Assembly (NCBI RefSeq): GCF_039614725.1
Contig: NZ_CP154859.1
Span: 310,001-374,000 of the forward strand
Length of the DNA: 64,000 nucleotides
DNA from: Thauera sp. JM12B12
GTDB taxonomy: Bacteria > Pseudomonadota > Gammaproteobacteria > Burkholderiales > Rhodocyclaceae
Direction: 5' to 3'
Shown one piece after another: positions 47,993-58,100 of this stretch. Position numbers and translations under genes: made by a program. The first letter of the stretch is position 1. Each line of letters starts with the position of its first letter. Below the pieces are notes generated by a model. It worked only from the letters and a program-made list of their open reading frames with translations. It made no database searches and was not told where the DNA came from.

Positions 47993-48934
47993 TCACCCCG
48001 GCGCCAGGTTGGCGAGCAGGTTCAGGCAGATGGACACCGTGACCACCGACCCCACCGTGGTGAGCAGGATCACGCGCGCGACCAGGGCGGCGTCGCGGCC
48101 GTAGTAGCTCGCCAGCATGAACGGGCCGGTGCCGGTTGGCAGTGCGCTCAGCAGCAGGGCAGCGCCTGCCCACAGCGCCGGCAGCTCGAACACGCGGAAG
48201 GCGAGAAAGGCGGTGATCGCTGGCTGCAACAGCAGCTTGGCGAGCACCAGCCCGGTTGCGCCGTCGTGCTGCCCCTCGTGCTTCTGGGCGAGGAAGAGGC
48301 CGATCGACACCAGCGCGCAGGGCGTCGCCGCCGCGCCGAGCAGGGACAGGAAGCGGGCGGCGGAGGCGGGCAGCTCGGCACCGAAGGCCGCCCAGGTGCA
48401 GCCGAGCACCGGCGCGACCAGCAGCGGGTTGGCGGCGAGCGCTCGCACGACCTTGGCAAGCGCGCGCAGCGGAAGCTTCTCCTTCTGCAGGCCGATCTCG
48501 ACCAGCACGATGCCGACTGCGAACAGCAGGCAGGCCACGATCAGGGTGGCGACGATTGCCGGCATCAAGCCGGCGTCGCCGAACACCAGCGCGCACAGCG
48601 GGATGCCGAGAAAGCCGGTGTTGGCGTAGGCCGCGCTCAGGCCATCGATGCTGGCGTCGACCAGCCGGCCCGACTTGCGCACGCGCAACGCCACCGTGGC
48701 CGCGAACACCAGCGCGCAGCCGGCACATACCGATGCGATGAAGCCCGGCTGCCAGAGCTGTTCCCAGCTCGCGGTGGCGGTTACATTGAACAGCAGCGCC
48801 GGCAGCGCCAGCCAGACCACGAAACGGCTGAGCTCGTTCGACGCCGTCTCGCCCAGGCGGCCGCTGCGGCGACAGACGTAGCCGGCCAGGATGAGGCCGA
48901 AGATGGGCAGGACAACGTTGACGATGGCGGACAT
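47993..48934 (-). CDS. AEC-family transporter
   Basis: A 313-residue membrane protein of the auxin efflux carrier (AEC) family, ten predicted helices in two halves. Signatures: IVNVVLPIFGLILAGYVCRR at the N-terminus, SAAYANTGFLGIPL in the first half and PTGTGPFMLASYYG in the second. Bacterial members move malate, malonate and other small organic acids. It is divergent from a LysR gene with 95 bp between starts, so LysR control is likely. Confidence 0.9.
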   Translation of the reverse strand: MSAIVNVVLPIFGLILAGYVCRRSGRLGETASNELSRFVVWLALPALLFNVTATASWEQLWQPGFIASVCAGCALVFAATVALRVRKSGRLVDASIDGLSAAYANTGFLGIPLCALVFGDAGLMPAIVATLIVACLLFAVGIVLVEIGLQKEKLPLRALAKVVRALAANPLLVAPVLGCTWAAFGAELPASAARFLSLLGAAATPCALVSIGLFLAQKHEGQHDGATGLVLAKLLLQPAITAFLAFRVFELPALWAGAALLLSALPTGTGPFMLASYYGRDAALVARVILLTTVGSVVTVSICLNLLANLAPG

Positions 48935-49029
48935 GCGCGTGACTCCCGAGGTGTTGAGTCAAGCGTAAGGGTGTCGATCGATACCGTCCAATTCCATATG
49001 TTGCTTTAATTGATACTCAAGACGTATCG

Positions 49030-49932
49030 ATGACGATCGAGCTTCGCCAGTTGCGCTACTTCGTGACGCTGGCCGACACGCTGCATTTCGGCCGTGCCGC
49101 CACCCAGCTGCACATCACTCAGCCGCCGCTCAGCCGGCAGATCGCCGCGCTCGAGGACACGCTCGGTGTCGCGCTGTTCGTGCGCAGCTCGCGCCAGGTC
49201 GAGCTGACCGCGGCCGGGCGGCATTTTCACGGGCACGCGGTGCGTGTCCTCGCTGCGCTCGATGGCGCGGTGCGCAGCACCCAGGCTACCGCGCGCGGCG
49301 AGCGTGGCGTGCTGCGCGTCGGCTTCACCATGAGCGCGGCGTGGAACGTGCTGCCGGCGCTGATCCGGCGCTATGGCGACGCCTTCCCCGCCGCCGAGAT
49401 CCAGTTGAGCGAGGTGGTGCCGCGCGAGCTCGACGAGGCCCTGCTCTCTGGCCGCGCCGATGTGGGTATTGCCTTCCCGTGGCAGCGCCCCGACGGGCTC
49501 GAGTACCTGCGGGTGCATACGGAACCGTTGTGGGCGGTGCTCCCGACAGGCCATCGCTTGGCCGCAAGCGCGGTGGTGGCGGTGGGCGAGCTGGCCGACG
49601 AACCCTTCATCACCTTTCCCGCCGCTACCGCGCCGGCGCTGCACGCGCTGGTGGCCGGGTGTTGCCGCGAGCACGGCTTCGAACCGCGCATCCGGCTCGA
49701 GACCCACCTGCAGCAGACCATCGTCAACCTGGTGGCGGAAGGCCTCGGCGTGTCGCTGGTGCCGCGCTCGATGAGCCGGATGCAACTGCCGGGCGCGGTG
49801 TTCCGGCCGATCTCGTCGCCGCGCGTGATCGAGCAGGGCGTGATCTGGGCCGCGCACAATGCCAACCCCTGCCTGGCGCGCTTTCTCGACTGCGCGCGCG
49901 CCTTCGGCGCGGAGGGGGCGGGCGGGGATTGA
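49030..49932 (+). CDS. LysR-family regulator
   Basis: A 300-residue LysR-type protein of the BenM/CatM-like group: ELRQLRYFVTLADTLHFGRA then the helix-turn-helix QLHITQPPLSRQIAALEDTL, and an effector domain beginning VLRVGFTMSAAWNVLPALIR. It is divergent from the AEC transporter gene; the intergenic region holds GTGTCGATCGATACC and TTGATACTCAAGACG, dyads suitable for LysR binding. Probable activator of the transporter in response to an organic acid. Confidence 0.9.
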   Translation: MTIELRQLRYFVTLADTLHFGRAATQLHITQPPLSRQIAALEDTLGVALFVRSSRQVELTAAGRHFHGHAVRVLAALDGAVRSTQATARGERGVLRVGFTMSAAWNVLPALIRRYGDAFPAAEIQLSEVVPRELDEALLSGRADVGIAFPWQRPDGLEYLRVHTEPLWAVLPTGHRLAASAVVAVGELADEPFITFPAATAPALHALVAGCCREHGFEPRIRLETHLQQTIVNLVAEGLGVSLVPRSMSRMQLPGAVFRPISSPRVIEQGVIWAAHNANPCLARFLDCARAFGAEGAGGD

Positions 49933-50015
49933 TCGTGCGCTCGCGGCGGCGGGGGCTCGCGTCCTGTCATGCACGGATGCGATGATGCGGGTCCCCGAAC
50001 CGGATGGATTTTCCG

Positions 50016-50915
50016 ATGAGCAAGAACACCCCCCTGCGCGCCCGCAACTTCCCCTCCGCCGAAGACGAGGCGCGCGCCGCCCAGCCCCACGGGCGCTACG
50101 ACGGCCCCGGCAGTTCCTTCCGCATGGCCTTCACCGACACCGACTTCCTGCTGCGCGAGGAGTTGCGCCCGGTGCGGCTGCAGCTCGAGCTGCTCAAGGC
50201 CGAGCTGGTGCAGCAGGAGCAGGGGGTGGAATCGACCGTGGTCGTGTTCGGCAGCGCGCGCTTCAAGGCGCCCGACGTGGCCGCCAAGATGCTCGAGGAT
50301 GCGGTGGCGAGCCGCGACGAGGCGGCGATCCGCCGCGCCGAGCAGATGGTCAGGAACGCGCGCTGGTACGCCGAGGCGCGCCGCTTCGGCGAGCTCGTGA
50401 CGCGCGAGGCCGAGGCGCTGGGCGAGCCGGTGATCGTCGCCACCGGCGGCGGGCCCGGGATCATGGAGGCGGGCAACCGTGGCGCCTTCGAGGCCGGCGG
50501 GCGCAGCATGGGGATGAGCATCTTCCTGCCCTTCGAGGAGGCGCCCAACCCCTACATCACGCCCGAGCTGTGCTTCCAGTTTCACTACTTCGCCATCCGC
50601 AAGATGCACTTCCTGATGCGCGCGGTGGCGCTGGTGAGCTTCCCCGGCGGGCTGGGCACGCTCGATGAACTCTTCGAGGTGCTGACGCTGACCCAGACGC
50701 GCAAGATCCGCCGCCGCCCGATCGTGCTCGTCGGGCGCGACTTCTGGGAACGCCTGATCGACTTCGACGTGCTGGTCGAGCACGGCGTGATCAGCCCGGA
50801 GGACAAGAACCTCTTCCACTACGCCGAGACCGCCGAGGAGGCCTGGGATGCGATCAAGGCGGCCTACAGCGGCGACAACCCCACGCTCACGGCGCGGCAG
50901 CTGAAGGGAAATTGA
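50016..50915 (+). CDS. LOG-family protein (Rossmann-fold nucleotide-binding)
   Basis: A 299-residue protein of the LOG/lysine decarboxylase-like family. Signatures: VVVFGSARFKAPD, ATGGGPGIMEAGNRGAF, and the active-site motif VSFPGGLGTLDELFEVLT (PGGxGTxxE). Related enzymes release bases from nucleotide 5'-monophosphates (cytokinin activation in plants, PpnN in bacteria). The N-terminal ~70 residues are an extension found in the longer bacterial forms. Start 50016 or 50004. Confidence 0.88.
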   Translation: MSKNTPLRARNFPSAEDEARAAQPHGRYDGPGSSFRMAFTDTDFLLREELRPVRLQLELLKAELVQQEQGVESTVVVFGSARFKAPDVAAKMLEDAVASRDEAAIRRAEQMVRNARWYAEARRFGELVTREAEALGEPVIVATGGGPGIMEAGNRGAFEAGGRSMGMSIFLPFEEAPNPYITPELCFQFHYFAIRKMHFLMRAVALVSFPGGLGTLDELFEVLTLTQTRKIRRRPIVLVGRDFWERLIDFDVLVEHGVISPEDKNLFHYAETAEEAWDAIKAAYSGDNPTLTARQLKGN

Positions 50916-50960
50916 GCGCGCGAGCGCCGTGCCCCGCCGCGGGCCGTGGCGGTTAGCGCG

Positions 50961-51608
50961 ATGAACGAGGCGCCTCCCGACATCCTCTTCGTGCACGGGC
51001 TGTGGATGCATGGCTGCGTGTTCGCGCTGCACCGCCGCCGGCTCTTGGCGGCCGGCCGGCGCAGCCACGTGTATTCCTACCCCTCGCTGCGCGGATCGCT
51101 CGCGGGCGCGGCCGACGGGCTGGCCGAGCGCATCGCGCGACTCGAGCGCCGGCCCCTTCATGTGGTCGCCCACAGCCTGGGCGGCTGCATCGCGCTGCTC
51201 ATGCTCGCCCGCCATCGCCCGCAGGGGGTCGGCCGCGTCGTGCTGCTCGGTTCGCCGACCCGCGGTTCCTACCCGGCGCAGCGGATCCTGCGCGTGCCGC
51301 TGCTGCGCCATGCGCTCGGGCAGGTGCTGCCGCAATGGCTGGCGCAGGCGCCGCCGGAGGTGGATCCGGCGCTCGAGATCGGCGTCGTGGCGGGCAGCCT
51401 GCCGATCGGTCTCGGGCGCATCGTGCCCGGCCTGCCGCGGCCCAACGACGGCATGGTGACGGTCGACGAGACGCGCTGGCCGGGGGCGCGCGATCACATC
51501 GTGCTGCCGGTCACGCACATGCAGATGCTGTGGTCGCGGGCCTGCCTGGCGCAGGCCGTGCGCTTCGTCGATACCGGCGCCTTCGACCACGCCCCGCCTG
51601 CCGCCTGA
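50961..51608 (+). CDS. Alpha/beta hydrolase
   Basis: A 215-residue alpha/beta-hydrolase-fold protein. DILFVHGLWMHG forms the oxyanion-hole strand, VVAHSLGGCIALLML the nucleophile elbow (Ser), and a late VTHMQMLW supplies the likely catalytic His. No signal peptide. It lies 45 bp after the LOG gene and converges on the large CHAT gene. It has the compact lipase-like form; substrate unknown. Confidence 0.8.
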   Translation: MNEAPPDILFVHGLWMHGCVFALHRRRLLAAGRRSHVYSYPSLRGSLAGAADGLAERIARLERRPLHVVAHSLGGCIALLMLARHRPQGVGRVVLLGSPTRGSYPAQRILRVPLLRHALGQVLPQWLAQAPPEVDPALEIGVVAGSLPIGLGRIVPGLPRPNDGMVTVDETRWPGARDHIVLPVTHMQMLWSRACLAQAVRFVDTGAFDHAPPAA

Positions 51609-51665
51609 GCGCCGATCGGCGGCGGGTACGCCAGGCGGCGGGGCGGCCCCCGCCGCTGCGGGGGC

Positions 51666-54600
51666 TCAGAGTCCGTCGCGGATCTCGGCGAGCGCCTTGC
51701 GCAGGGCGGGCAGGTCGCTGCCGAGGAGCGCGATCAGGCAGTCGAGGTTCTCGATCACCGAGGCGCGCTCGCGCGGGCTGGCGCCGCGCCCGATCACCCG
51801 GCGGTAACCGGCGCCGACTTGCGCGGCGAGCGTCGCGCATTCGGCGGGCAGGGTGTCGGCCTGGCGGCTGCGGCGGCCGGCGGGTGGTGCGCTCGCGAGG
51901 CACTGGTCGAGCAGGCGCACGAGCTCGAGGTCGGCGAGCGCGGCGCCGTCCCAGAAATCGGGCGCCTCGGCGTAGCGCTTGCGCAGCGCCTCCGGCAGGC
52001 GCGCGAGCTGCAGCGCGAGGGGCGCGCGCCAGCTGTCGGGCCGCCCGGGGTCGAGGCGCTGGGCGAGGAGCACCGCGCTCGCCCAGTTGGTGAAGGGATA
52101 GGCCTCGGCCTCCCGGCCCAGCTCGAAGGATTCCCAGTACGCCGCCGCGCAGGCGTCGAGCGCCTTCAGGCGCGCCGCCGCGCGCTCGGCGACCACGGCG
52201 CTGCGCTTGTAGGCGCTGCCGAGCAGGTCGAGGCGTTCGGTGCTGGGTACGCGCCCGCACAGCAGCTCGAGATCGTCGATGCCCTGCTGCATGCGCGCCT
52301 TGCGCGCCGCCGCGTCGGCCGCGGATGCGCCGCCGTGCGCACGCTGCGCCTGCCACTGCTCGGCGGCCAGGCGCACGCGGAAGTTGGCGAGCTGTTCGAC
52401 GGCGCGCATCGGGCAGTTGCCCTTGGCGGCGGTGAGCGCGCGTTCGAGCTGCTCGATCGCGGCCTCCCAGAAGCGCGCCTCACCCCACGCGAAGCCGAGC
52501 GCCGCAGCCACGTCGGCGCGCGCCAGCCAGCGCGCGCGCTCGGTGTCCGGAATGCGGGCGAGGAGGGCGTTGATGCGCCCCGCCGTGGCCTCGTCGCGTC
52601 CGGCCGCAGCGGCCCCGGCGCGCAGCCACTGGGTGAGGTTGTCGAGTTCGACGACGAGTTCGTCGGGGGCGTGGAAGGGCTGGCGCTGGCGGCGGCGCGG
52701 CGTGCCGTTGCGCTGCAGGCTGAAGGCCGGGTCGCCGTAGCACTGGTAGGCGCCCCAGGTGTTCACGCCAGGGAAGCGCAGCCACACCTCCTCGCGCGCG
52801 GCGCGCACCGCCTCGCCGAAAGCCTCGCCGTCGAGCATGCGGCGGTAGAAGGCGTCGGCGAAGGCGAGCGCGGCGGCGTCATCCACCGCCCAGCCCGCGG
52901 CCACCACGGCGCGCACGCCCATGCGGATGAACTGCATGCCGAGGTTGGCGGCGAGCGCGCCGCGGTCGGTGCCGGCACCCGCCTTGCCGAGGTGGCAGCA
53001 GTTGATGAAGACGAGCTCGGGCACCCAGCGCATCTGCTCGATGTCGCCCGGCGTCAGGAAGATGTCGCGGCCGATGACCATCCCCGAGACCTTGGTCGGC
53101 CTGGGTTCGGCGTCCGTCTTGCGGCTGCATGGACGGTCGGCGCGCGGCGGCAGCACATGCTCGTGCTCGCCGTGGCCGGCGAGGTGGAGGATGCGCCAGG
53201 CGTCGCCGTGCAGGCGCTCGATGATCTTGTCGGCGCGCTGGTCGATGCAGTCATCGACCAGCCAGCCCTGGCCGCGCAGCAGGGCGGCGACCTTGAAGGC
53301 CTCGTGCTGGGCGCCGGGCAGCGGCGGGAAGTCGGGGCAGTCCTCGAGGTCGGGGTTGCCGACCACCAGCGCGCGCGCCTCGAAGGCGTGCGCCGGGCGG
53401 GCGCGGAATTCGGCGGTGCGCAGCTGGCGCACCAGGCCGGCATTGACCGCGGGCGGGCGGCCGTTGTCGCTCCAGCGGTTCTCGAGCAACTCCCACGGAT
53501 AGCGGGCCGAGCACGCGTCCACCAGCAGCACCAGGTCGCCCTGGCGCGGCGCGGCCTCCTTGAGACGCAGCGGCAGCAGCATCTCATACAGCGTGCGCGC
53601 GGCCTCGGGGTTGGCGCTCGGCGAGCTCGAGGCGCTGCGGATGAAGGCGTCGGCGAGCGCGAGCTGGCCGGTGGCGAGCGTCTCCTCGGCGCGTGCGCGG
53701 TCGGTGGTGAAGATGAAGCGCAGCGCGTTGCGCTGGCCGTCCTCGTCGACGATCTCGAGCCGGTGCCACCACTCCGGGGCCTCGTCGAAGCGCACCCGCC
53801 GGCAGCCGGCGCGGCCGCTCTCGACCACCCGGGCCGGCCAGCGCACGGCGGCGGCGATCTGGCTGTTGGCGAGGATGGCGCGCAGGCTCTCGGCGGCGGT
53901 GATGGCGACGTCGGCGAAGAGCTCGACGAACTCGAGGCGGTCGATGCTGACCGGCTTGTCGAGGCGGGCGTCCTGCAGCTGCGCGTTGGCGGCGATCGTC
54001 GCGCGCACGATGGCCTCGATCGAGTCGCGCACGGTGAGCGCGCCGGCACCGGTGCCGACCAGCAGGCAGGACACCGGGGCGCGGCGCGGGCCGTCGACCG
54101 GGCCGAAGCGGGCGTTCGGCCACTGCGACACCTGCAGCGCGTAGTCGAGCAGGGCCGCGCGCACGCCGGCCTCGAGCAGGCCGGGGGTGAGCTCGCCGAC
54201 CTGGCCGAGACCGACCACGATCGCGCCCTCGGGCTTGGCGTCGCGGCGCACGTTGAAGAACAGTGCATTGGTGTCGAGCCGCCCGGGGTAGAGGCCGAGC
54301 TCGAGCCGGCGCGACAGCGCGTGGTCGAGCTGGCGATCGAGGGTGGCCTCGGCGCTGACGATGGTGTCGCCCTGGTAGTGGCCGACCAGCACCGGGTGGC
54401 GCGCATAGGACAGGTCGCCATGGCGCACGCTGATCTCGATCGTCGGCGCCGCCGGGCGGGCGCCGGCGGGGGCGCGGCGCAGCCCGCCGCCGAAGCCCAG
54501 GCTGCGCAGCTCGTCCTCGGCGGGCAGGCCGTCGGCGGGCGGCGTGGCGGGGAGTTCGAAGCGCGCCGCCTCCTCGCCGCCGGCGCGCGCGCGGAGCGGC

Positions 54601-57221
54601 GGCGCCTTCGCGAGGCGGGCGGTGGTCCCGGTCTGCAGCAGGTCGAGGTAGGCGGCGAAAGCGTGCTGCTGCACGCACAGGGCGTCGTGCGCGGTGTCCT
54701 CGAGGTACCAGGTCGGCAGTGCGTCGAGCTGGCCCGAGGCCCAGCTCACGGTACCGTCGCCCTCGCGGCTGGCGAGGAAGGCGAGGCGCTTGCGGCCGCT
54801 GAGCCAGGCCGCCTCGCCGGCCTCGAGGCCATAGTCGGCAAGCTGGTAGTCGACGATGGTGGCGGACTGGCAGCCGGCGACGTAGCACATGTGCGCGGGG
54901 TCGGGACGGGCGGCGCGCAGCAGCGCCCAGGTCTCGCGCGCGCTGCGCAGCGCCGTCTCCGGCGGCGTTTCCCAGCGCGCCTGCAGGTTCTCGCGCAGGC
55001 TGCGCCAGCGCGTCGGGTCGGAGAAGTCCGGATCCTGTTCGCCGAAGGGCAGCAGCTCGACGAGGCCGGGATAGTGGCGGACCAGGTCGACGATCTCGTC
55101 GGCGCCGCGGGTGAAGTCGAGCAGGGCGAGCCGGGCCTGGGTGGGGTTGCAGCCGGTGAGCCAGCGCAGGGCCTCGTAGGAGCCGGCGTTGGGCGTGCCG
55201 AGCATCAGCAGGCGGCTGCCGGGAAGGCGGGTGATCCTTTCCCAGAGCGCCGCGCCGCGCGCGCCGTCGGCGATCATCGCGCGCACCACCAGGCCGCCCA
55301 TCGAGTGCGCCACCAGATGCACCGGCTGACCGGCCTGCTCGGCCAGCGGCAGCCATTGCTCGAGCGCGCGCGCCAGACGGGCCGCGGCCTCGCGGATCGA
55401 CAGCCGCCAGTCGTAGGCGAACACCTCGACGCGGTGGCTGGCACCGAGGAACTCGATCAGCGGGGCGTAGAAGTCGTCGATGACATGGTCGGCGACGATG
55501 TCGCCGCGATCGATGGCGAGCTCGCCGAGCGCGCCGCGCAGCAGCGCCCGGTAATCGAGCCAGACCGGCCGCCCTGCGGCCGACAGGGTGCTCCCCATGG
55601 TGCCCGGCAACACCACCGCGAGCGGGCGGGCGCCGGGCTTCTCGTGGCTGCGCTCGACCGCCTGGCGCCAGCGCGGCGGCGTCTGCGGCGCCTCGGCGAT
55701 CGGCAGGAAGCTGGCGTTGTCGCTGTCGCCACGGGTGAGCGCGGCGACCAGCCAGCCCACGCTGTCGGCGTTACGGAAGTAGCTGAAGTGGTTCACCTGC
55801 GCGCCGCGGTCGAGGCGGAACCGTGCGCGCCCCGGCAGCCGGCGCAGGCCGCCGGACATCGAGCCGGTGTTGACGACGAGGTCGTGGTCGGCGCCGTAGA
55901 ACCAGTCGGTGACGAGCAGCTTGATCTTCTGCCAGGCCGAGTCGCCCTCGACGTCGCCGGCGATCACGCTGAGGTCGGCGGCGCATACGAGCTCGGGGTG
56001 GTGCAGCAGCCTGGTCAGCGCCGAGCCCGGCATCATCGCCTCGAGGCCGGGCAGGGTGCGCGGATCGGTGCGTTCCTTGACCACGGCGAGGAGGAATTCG
56101 AACGCGTCGGCGAAGGGCGACGCGCCGAGCGCCTTGCCGGCGAGGAAGTTCAGCATCGACAGCCAGCGATCGAGTCGCCCGGAGGCGAGCGTGGTGCCGC
56201 GCGCCGGGCAGGCCACGCGCGCGAAGCGGGTGACGCGCGGCTTGCGCGTGGCGAGCTCGGCGAGGAGTTCGGCGAGCGCCTCGCGGTCGCGGTCGTAGGC
56301 TTCGTCGCGCTCCGCCAGGGCCTCGGGCGACAGCGGCAACAGGCCGAGCTGGGCGGCGATCGTGCGGTCGGCGGCGAACAGCGTGTCGAGGCGGCTGTCG
56401 TCGAGCAAGCCGGCCACGCCCTCGCATTCGCCGAGGCAGAGCAGCTCGCCCACCAGGCCGCCGCGCGAATGGCTGACCAGATGCACTTCGGCGTCCTGTG
56501 GCAGGCGGCGGACGAGTTCGAGCGCGTTGTGCACCGGGCTCTCGGTGAGGCTGCGGTGCTCGTAGGCGAATGCGCGCCCGCCATAGGCGCCGGCCAGGCG
56601 CGCGCGCGCCTCGCGGCCGGCGGCGTTGTCGGCCGCCCACAGCTTGCCGAAGCTGCCGCGCGTGCTCGATGCGGTGCCGTGCAGGAAGATGAGCAGCGGG
56701 CCGCGGCCGGCGGGCAGGGTCTCGCCGTCGGCGAGCGCGCTGAGCGCGAAGTCGCCGTCGAGGTTCAGCGCATGCAGGCCGGGCCGGCCGCCCTCGAGCT
56801 TGCGGTCCTCGAACCAGCGCCCGAGCTTGCTCGCGGCCTGCTCTTCCACACGCACGCCGAAGAACTCGAGCACGCGGATGCCCAGGCCGACGAGCCCGCG
56901 TTCGCCGCGGCTGGGGTCGGTGGTGGCGGGCGCGAGGCTGTCGAACTCCCAGGCGTCGCCGCCGTCGCGCGCCAGGCTGCGGCGGCCGTGTTCGCGCACC
57001 AGGGCGTCGGCGCGGGTCCATAGCTCGAAGCCGTTGTCGAGTTCGACGCGCACGATCTCGTCGGCGGTGACGCGCAGCTCGCCGGTGACGCCGTCGCGCG
57101 CCCGCCCCGGGGTGAGCAGGCGGTGGCTGGTGATGCGGGCCGGGGCGTCGGCCGAGCCCGGGCGCAGGGCGCCATCGGGGGCCTGGACGCTGCCGCGGAT
57201 GAGGAAACTGCGTTGGGACAT
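51666..57221 (-). CDS. Giant double alpha/beta-hydrolase-CHAT protease protein
   Basis: An 1,851-residue multidomain protein. Order from the N-terminus: a beta-rich region; a first lipase-like alpha/beta hydrolase (about 160-480; LIFLHGTASSTRGSFGKLW, nucleophile Ser252 in VSHSRGGLVGEL); a second, LCAT-like hydrolase (about 530-850; VVLPGTMGSTL, Ser640 in VAHSMGGLVVRAMI); a linker region; a CHAT caspase-like protease (about 1240-1480) with His1350 in HLAGHGEHEHV and Cys1409 in FINCCHLGKAG; and a helical, TPR-like C-terminus. No signal peptide. CHAT proteases are activated effectors in several bacterial immune systems (for example gasdermin- and Craspase-linked). I chose ATG 57221, which has GGGAGG just before it; 57254 is possible. 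A SLOG-like gene lies 84 bp upstream on the same strand, likely its partner. Confidence 0.85.
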   Translation of the reverse strand: MSQRSFLIRGSVQAPDGALRPGSADAPARITSHRLLTPGRARDGVTGELRVTADEIVRVELDNGFELWTRADALVREHGRRSLARDGGDAWEFDSLAPATTDPSRGERGLVGLGIRVLEFFGVRVEEQAASKLGRWFEDRKLEGGRPGLHALNLDGDFALSALADGETLPAGRGPLLIFLHGTASSTRGSFGKLWAADNAAGREARARLAGAYGGRAFAYEHRSLTESPVHNALELVRRLPQDAEVHLVSHSRGGLVGELLCLGECEGVAGLLDDSRLDTLFAADRTIAAQLGLLPLSPEALAERDEAYDRDREALAELLAELATRKPRVTRFARVACPARGTTLASGRLDRWLSMLNFLAGKALGASPFADAFEFLLAVVKERTDPRTLPGLEAMMPGSALTRLLHHPELVCAADLSVIAGDVEGDSAWQKIKLLVTDWFYGADHDLVVNTGSMSGGLRRLPGRARFRLDRGAQVNHFSYFRNADSVGWLVAALTRGDSDNASFLPIAEAPQTPPRWRQAVERSHEKPGARPLAVVLPGTMGSTLSAAGRPVWLDYRALLRGALGELAIDRGDIVADHVIDDFYAPLIEFLGASHRVEVFAYDWRLSIREAAARLARALEQWLPLAEQAGQPVHLVAHSMGGLVVRAMIADGARGAALWERITRLPGSRLLMLGTPNAGSYEALRWLTGCNPTQARLALLDFTRGADEIVDLVRHYPGLVELLPFGEQDPDFSDPTRWRSLRENLQARWETPPETALRSARETWALLRAARPDPAHMCYVAGCQSATIVDYQLADYGLEAGEAAWLSGRKRLAFLASREGDGTVSWASGQLDALPTWYLEDTAHDALCVQQHAFAAYLDLLQTGTTARLAKAPPLRARAGGEEAARFELPATPPADGLPAEDELRSLGFGGGLRRAPAGARPAAPTIEISVRHGDLSYARHPVLVGHYQGDTIVSAEATLDRQLDHALSRRLELGLYPGRLDTNALFFNVRRDAKPEGAIVVGLGQVGELTPGLLEAGVRAALLDYALQVSQWPNARFGPVDGPRRAPVSCLLVGTGAGALTVRDSIEAIVRATIAANAQLQDARLDKPVSIDRLEFVELFADVAITAAESLRAILANSQIAAAVRWPARVVESGRAGCRRVRFDEAPEWWHRLEIVDEDGQRNALRFIFTTDRARAEETLATGQLALADAFIRSASSSPSANPEAARTLYEMLLPLRLKEAAPRQGDLVLLVDACSARYPWELLENRWSDNGRPPAVNAGLVRQLRTAEFRARPAHAFEARALVVGNPDLEDCPDFPPLPGAQHEAFKVAALLRGQGWLVDDCIDQRADKIIERLHGDAWRILHLAGHGEHEHVLPPRADRPCSRKTDAEPRPTKVSGMVIGRDIFLTPGDIEQMRWVPELVFINCCHLGKAGAGTDRGALAANLGMQFIRMGVRAVVAAGWAVDDAAALAFADAFYRRMLDGEAFGEAVRAAREEVWLRFPGVNTWGAYQCYGDPAFSLQRNGTPRRRQRQPFHAPDELVVELDNLTQWLRAGAAAAGRDEATAGRINALLARIPDTERARWLARADVAAALGFAWGEARFWEAAIEQLERALTAAKGNCPMRAVEQLANFRVRLAAEQWQAQRAHGGASAADAAARKARMQQGIDDLELLCGRVPSTERLDLLGSAYKRSAVVAERAAARLKALDACAAAYWESFELGREAEAYPFTNWASAVLLAQRLDPGRPDSWRAPLALQLARLPEALRKRYAEAPDFWDGAALADLELVRLLDQCLASAPPAGRRSRQADTLPAECATLAAQVGAGYRRVIGRGASPRERASVIENLDCLIALLGSDLPALRKALAEIRDGL

Positions 57222-57305
57222 GGGGCCTCCCGGGGGCGTGTCCGTTGCGTTCATCGGTCCGATGCCTTTGCCATGCAGGCGTGTGCGATGCTGATCAAGC
57301 CTAGT

Positions 57306-57908
57306 TCACGGCGACTCCGCCTGCCACAGCCTGCGGCTGTCGATATGGATGACGTGGCCGTGATGGCGCTGCACCTCGGCCACCATGTGCGCGGTGCCGC
57401 CGGCACCGTCGCCGCTCTGGCCGTCCCACAGGCAGAGCAGCCAGACGCGGTCACCGCCGCAGGCGAGCGCGGTGTCGAGCAGCCAGCGGTTGCAGCGCTC
57501 ATACGGATTGTCTTCCCCCGGCGCCGCCGGCATCGCCTGTGGCGGTGCGGGCAGGCGCCCGGCCACCGCGCGGTAGCGTGCCACCCACTGCTCGCCCTCG
57601 CACACCGGGCGCACGGAGCGCTCGATGAACTCGGCTTCGGCGAAGGGTTGCAGGAACTGCACCGGCATGGCGCACGCAAGTGCGGCCTCGGCAAAGAGGA
57701 GGTCGCCACCCGCGGCGCCCTGGGTGAGTCCGAGGTCGCCAGGGCCGGCATGCAGTTCGGCCAGCGCCGCTGCGATGCGGCGCCCGGCTTCGGGCACGCG
57801 ATCGGGCGGGAAGCGCGGCGCAGCGCGCCCTGGCGCGTCGACCATGTGGCCGGCGAAGAGGATCACGCGATGCGGCGGGCAGCTTGAGGCGCGAGAGGAT
57901 GAGGGCAT
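57306..57908 (-). CDS. SLOG-like Rossmann-fold protein
   Basis: About 200 residues (start 57908 or 57953). After VILFAGHMVDAPGR comes GPGDLGLTQGAAGGDLLFAE, the glycine-rich turn and GGD of SLOG/DprA-like nucleotide-binding folds, then CAMPVQFLQPFAEAEFIE and a late VWLLCLWDGQSGDGAGGTAH strand-loop. SLOG domains sense or process nucleotide signals and recur in bacterial conflict systems. It stands just upstream of the CHAT gene, 84 bp from its start, so it may sense the trigger for that protein. The assignment is by motif only. Confidence 0.55.
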   Translation of the reverse strand: MPSSSRASSCPPHRVILFAGHMVDAPGRAAPRFPPDRVPEAGRRIAAALAELHAGPGDLGLTQGAAGGDLLFAEAALACAMPVQFLQPFAEAEFIERSVRPVCEGEQWVARYRAVAGRLPAPPQAMPAAPGEDNPYERCNRWLLDTALACGGDRVWLLCLWDGQSGDGAGGTAHMVAEVQRHHGHVIHIDSRRLWQAESP

Positions 57909-58100
57909 GAGGATTCCCACGGGGCTGGCGGGTGGGGCGGGCTTGCGCTGCATGATAGGAGGCCTCGCGCCTTCTTGCGAGGCGCCGCGGTGTCCGCGCT
58001 GGCCAGTTGCGCTGCGACTTGCGCCCACGACGGTGTGTGTCTAGCCTGCCTTCATGCGTACGCCCGGGCAGGCAGATGAATCCGATCGTGATGGTGAAGT

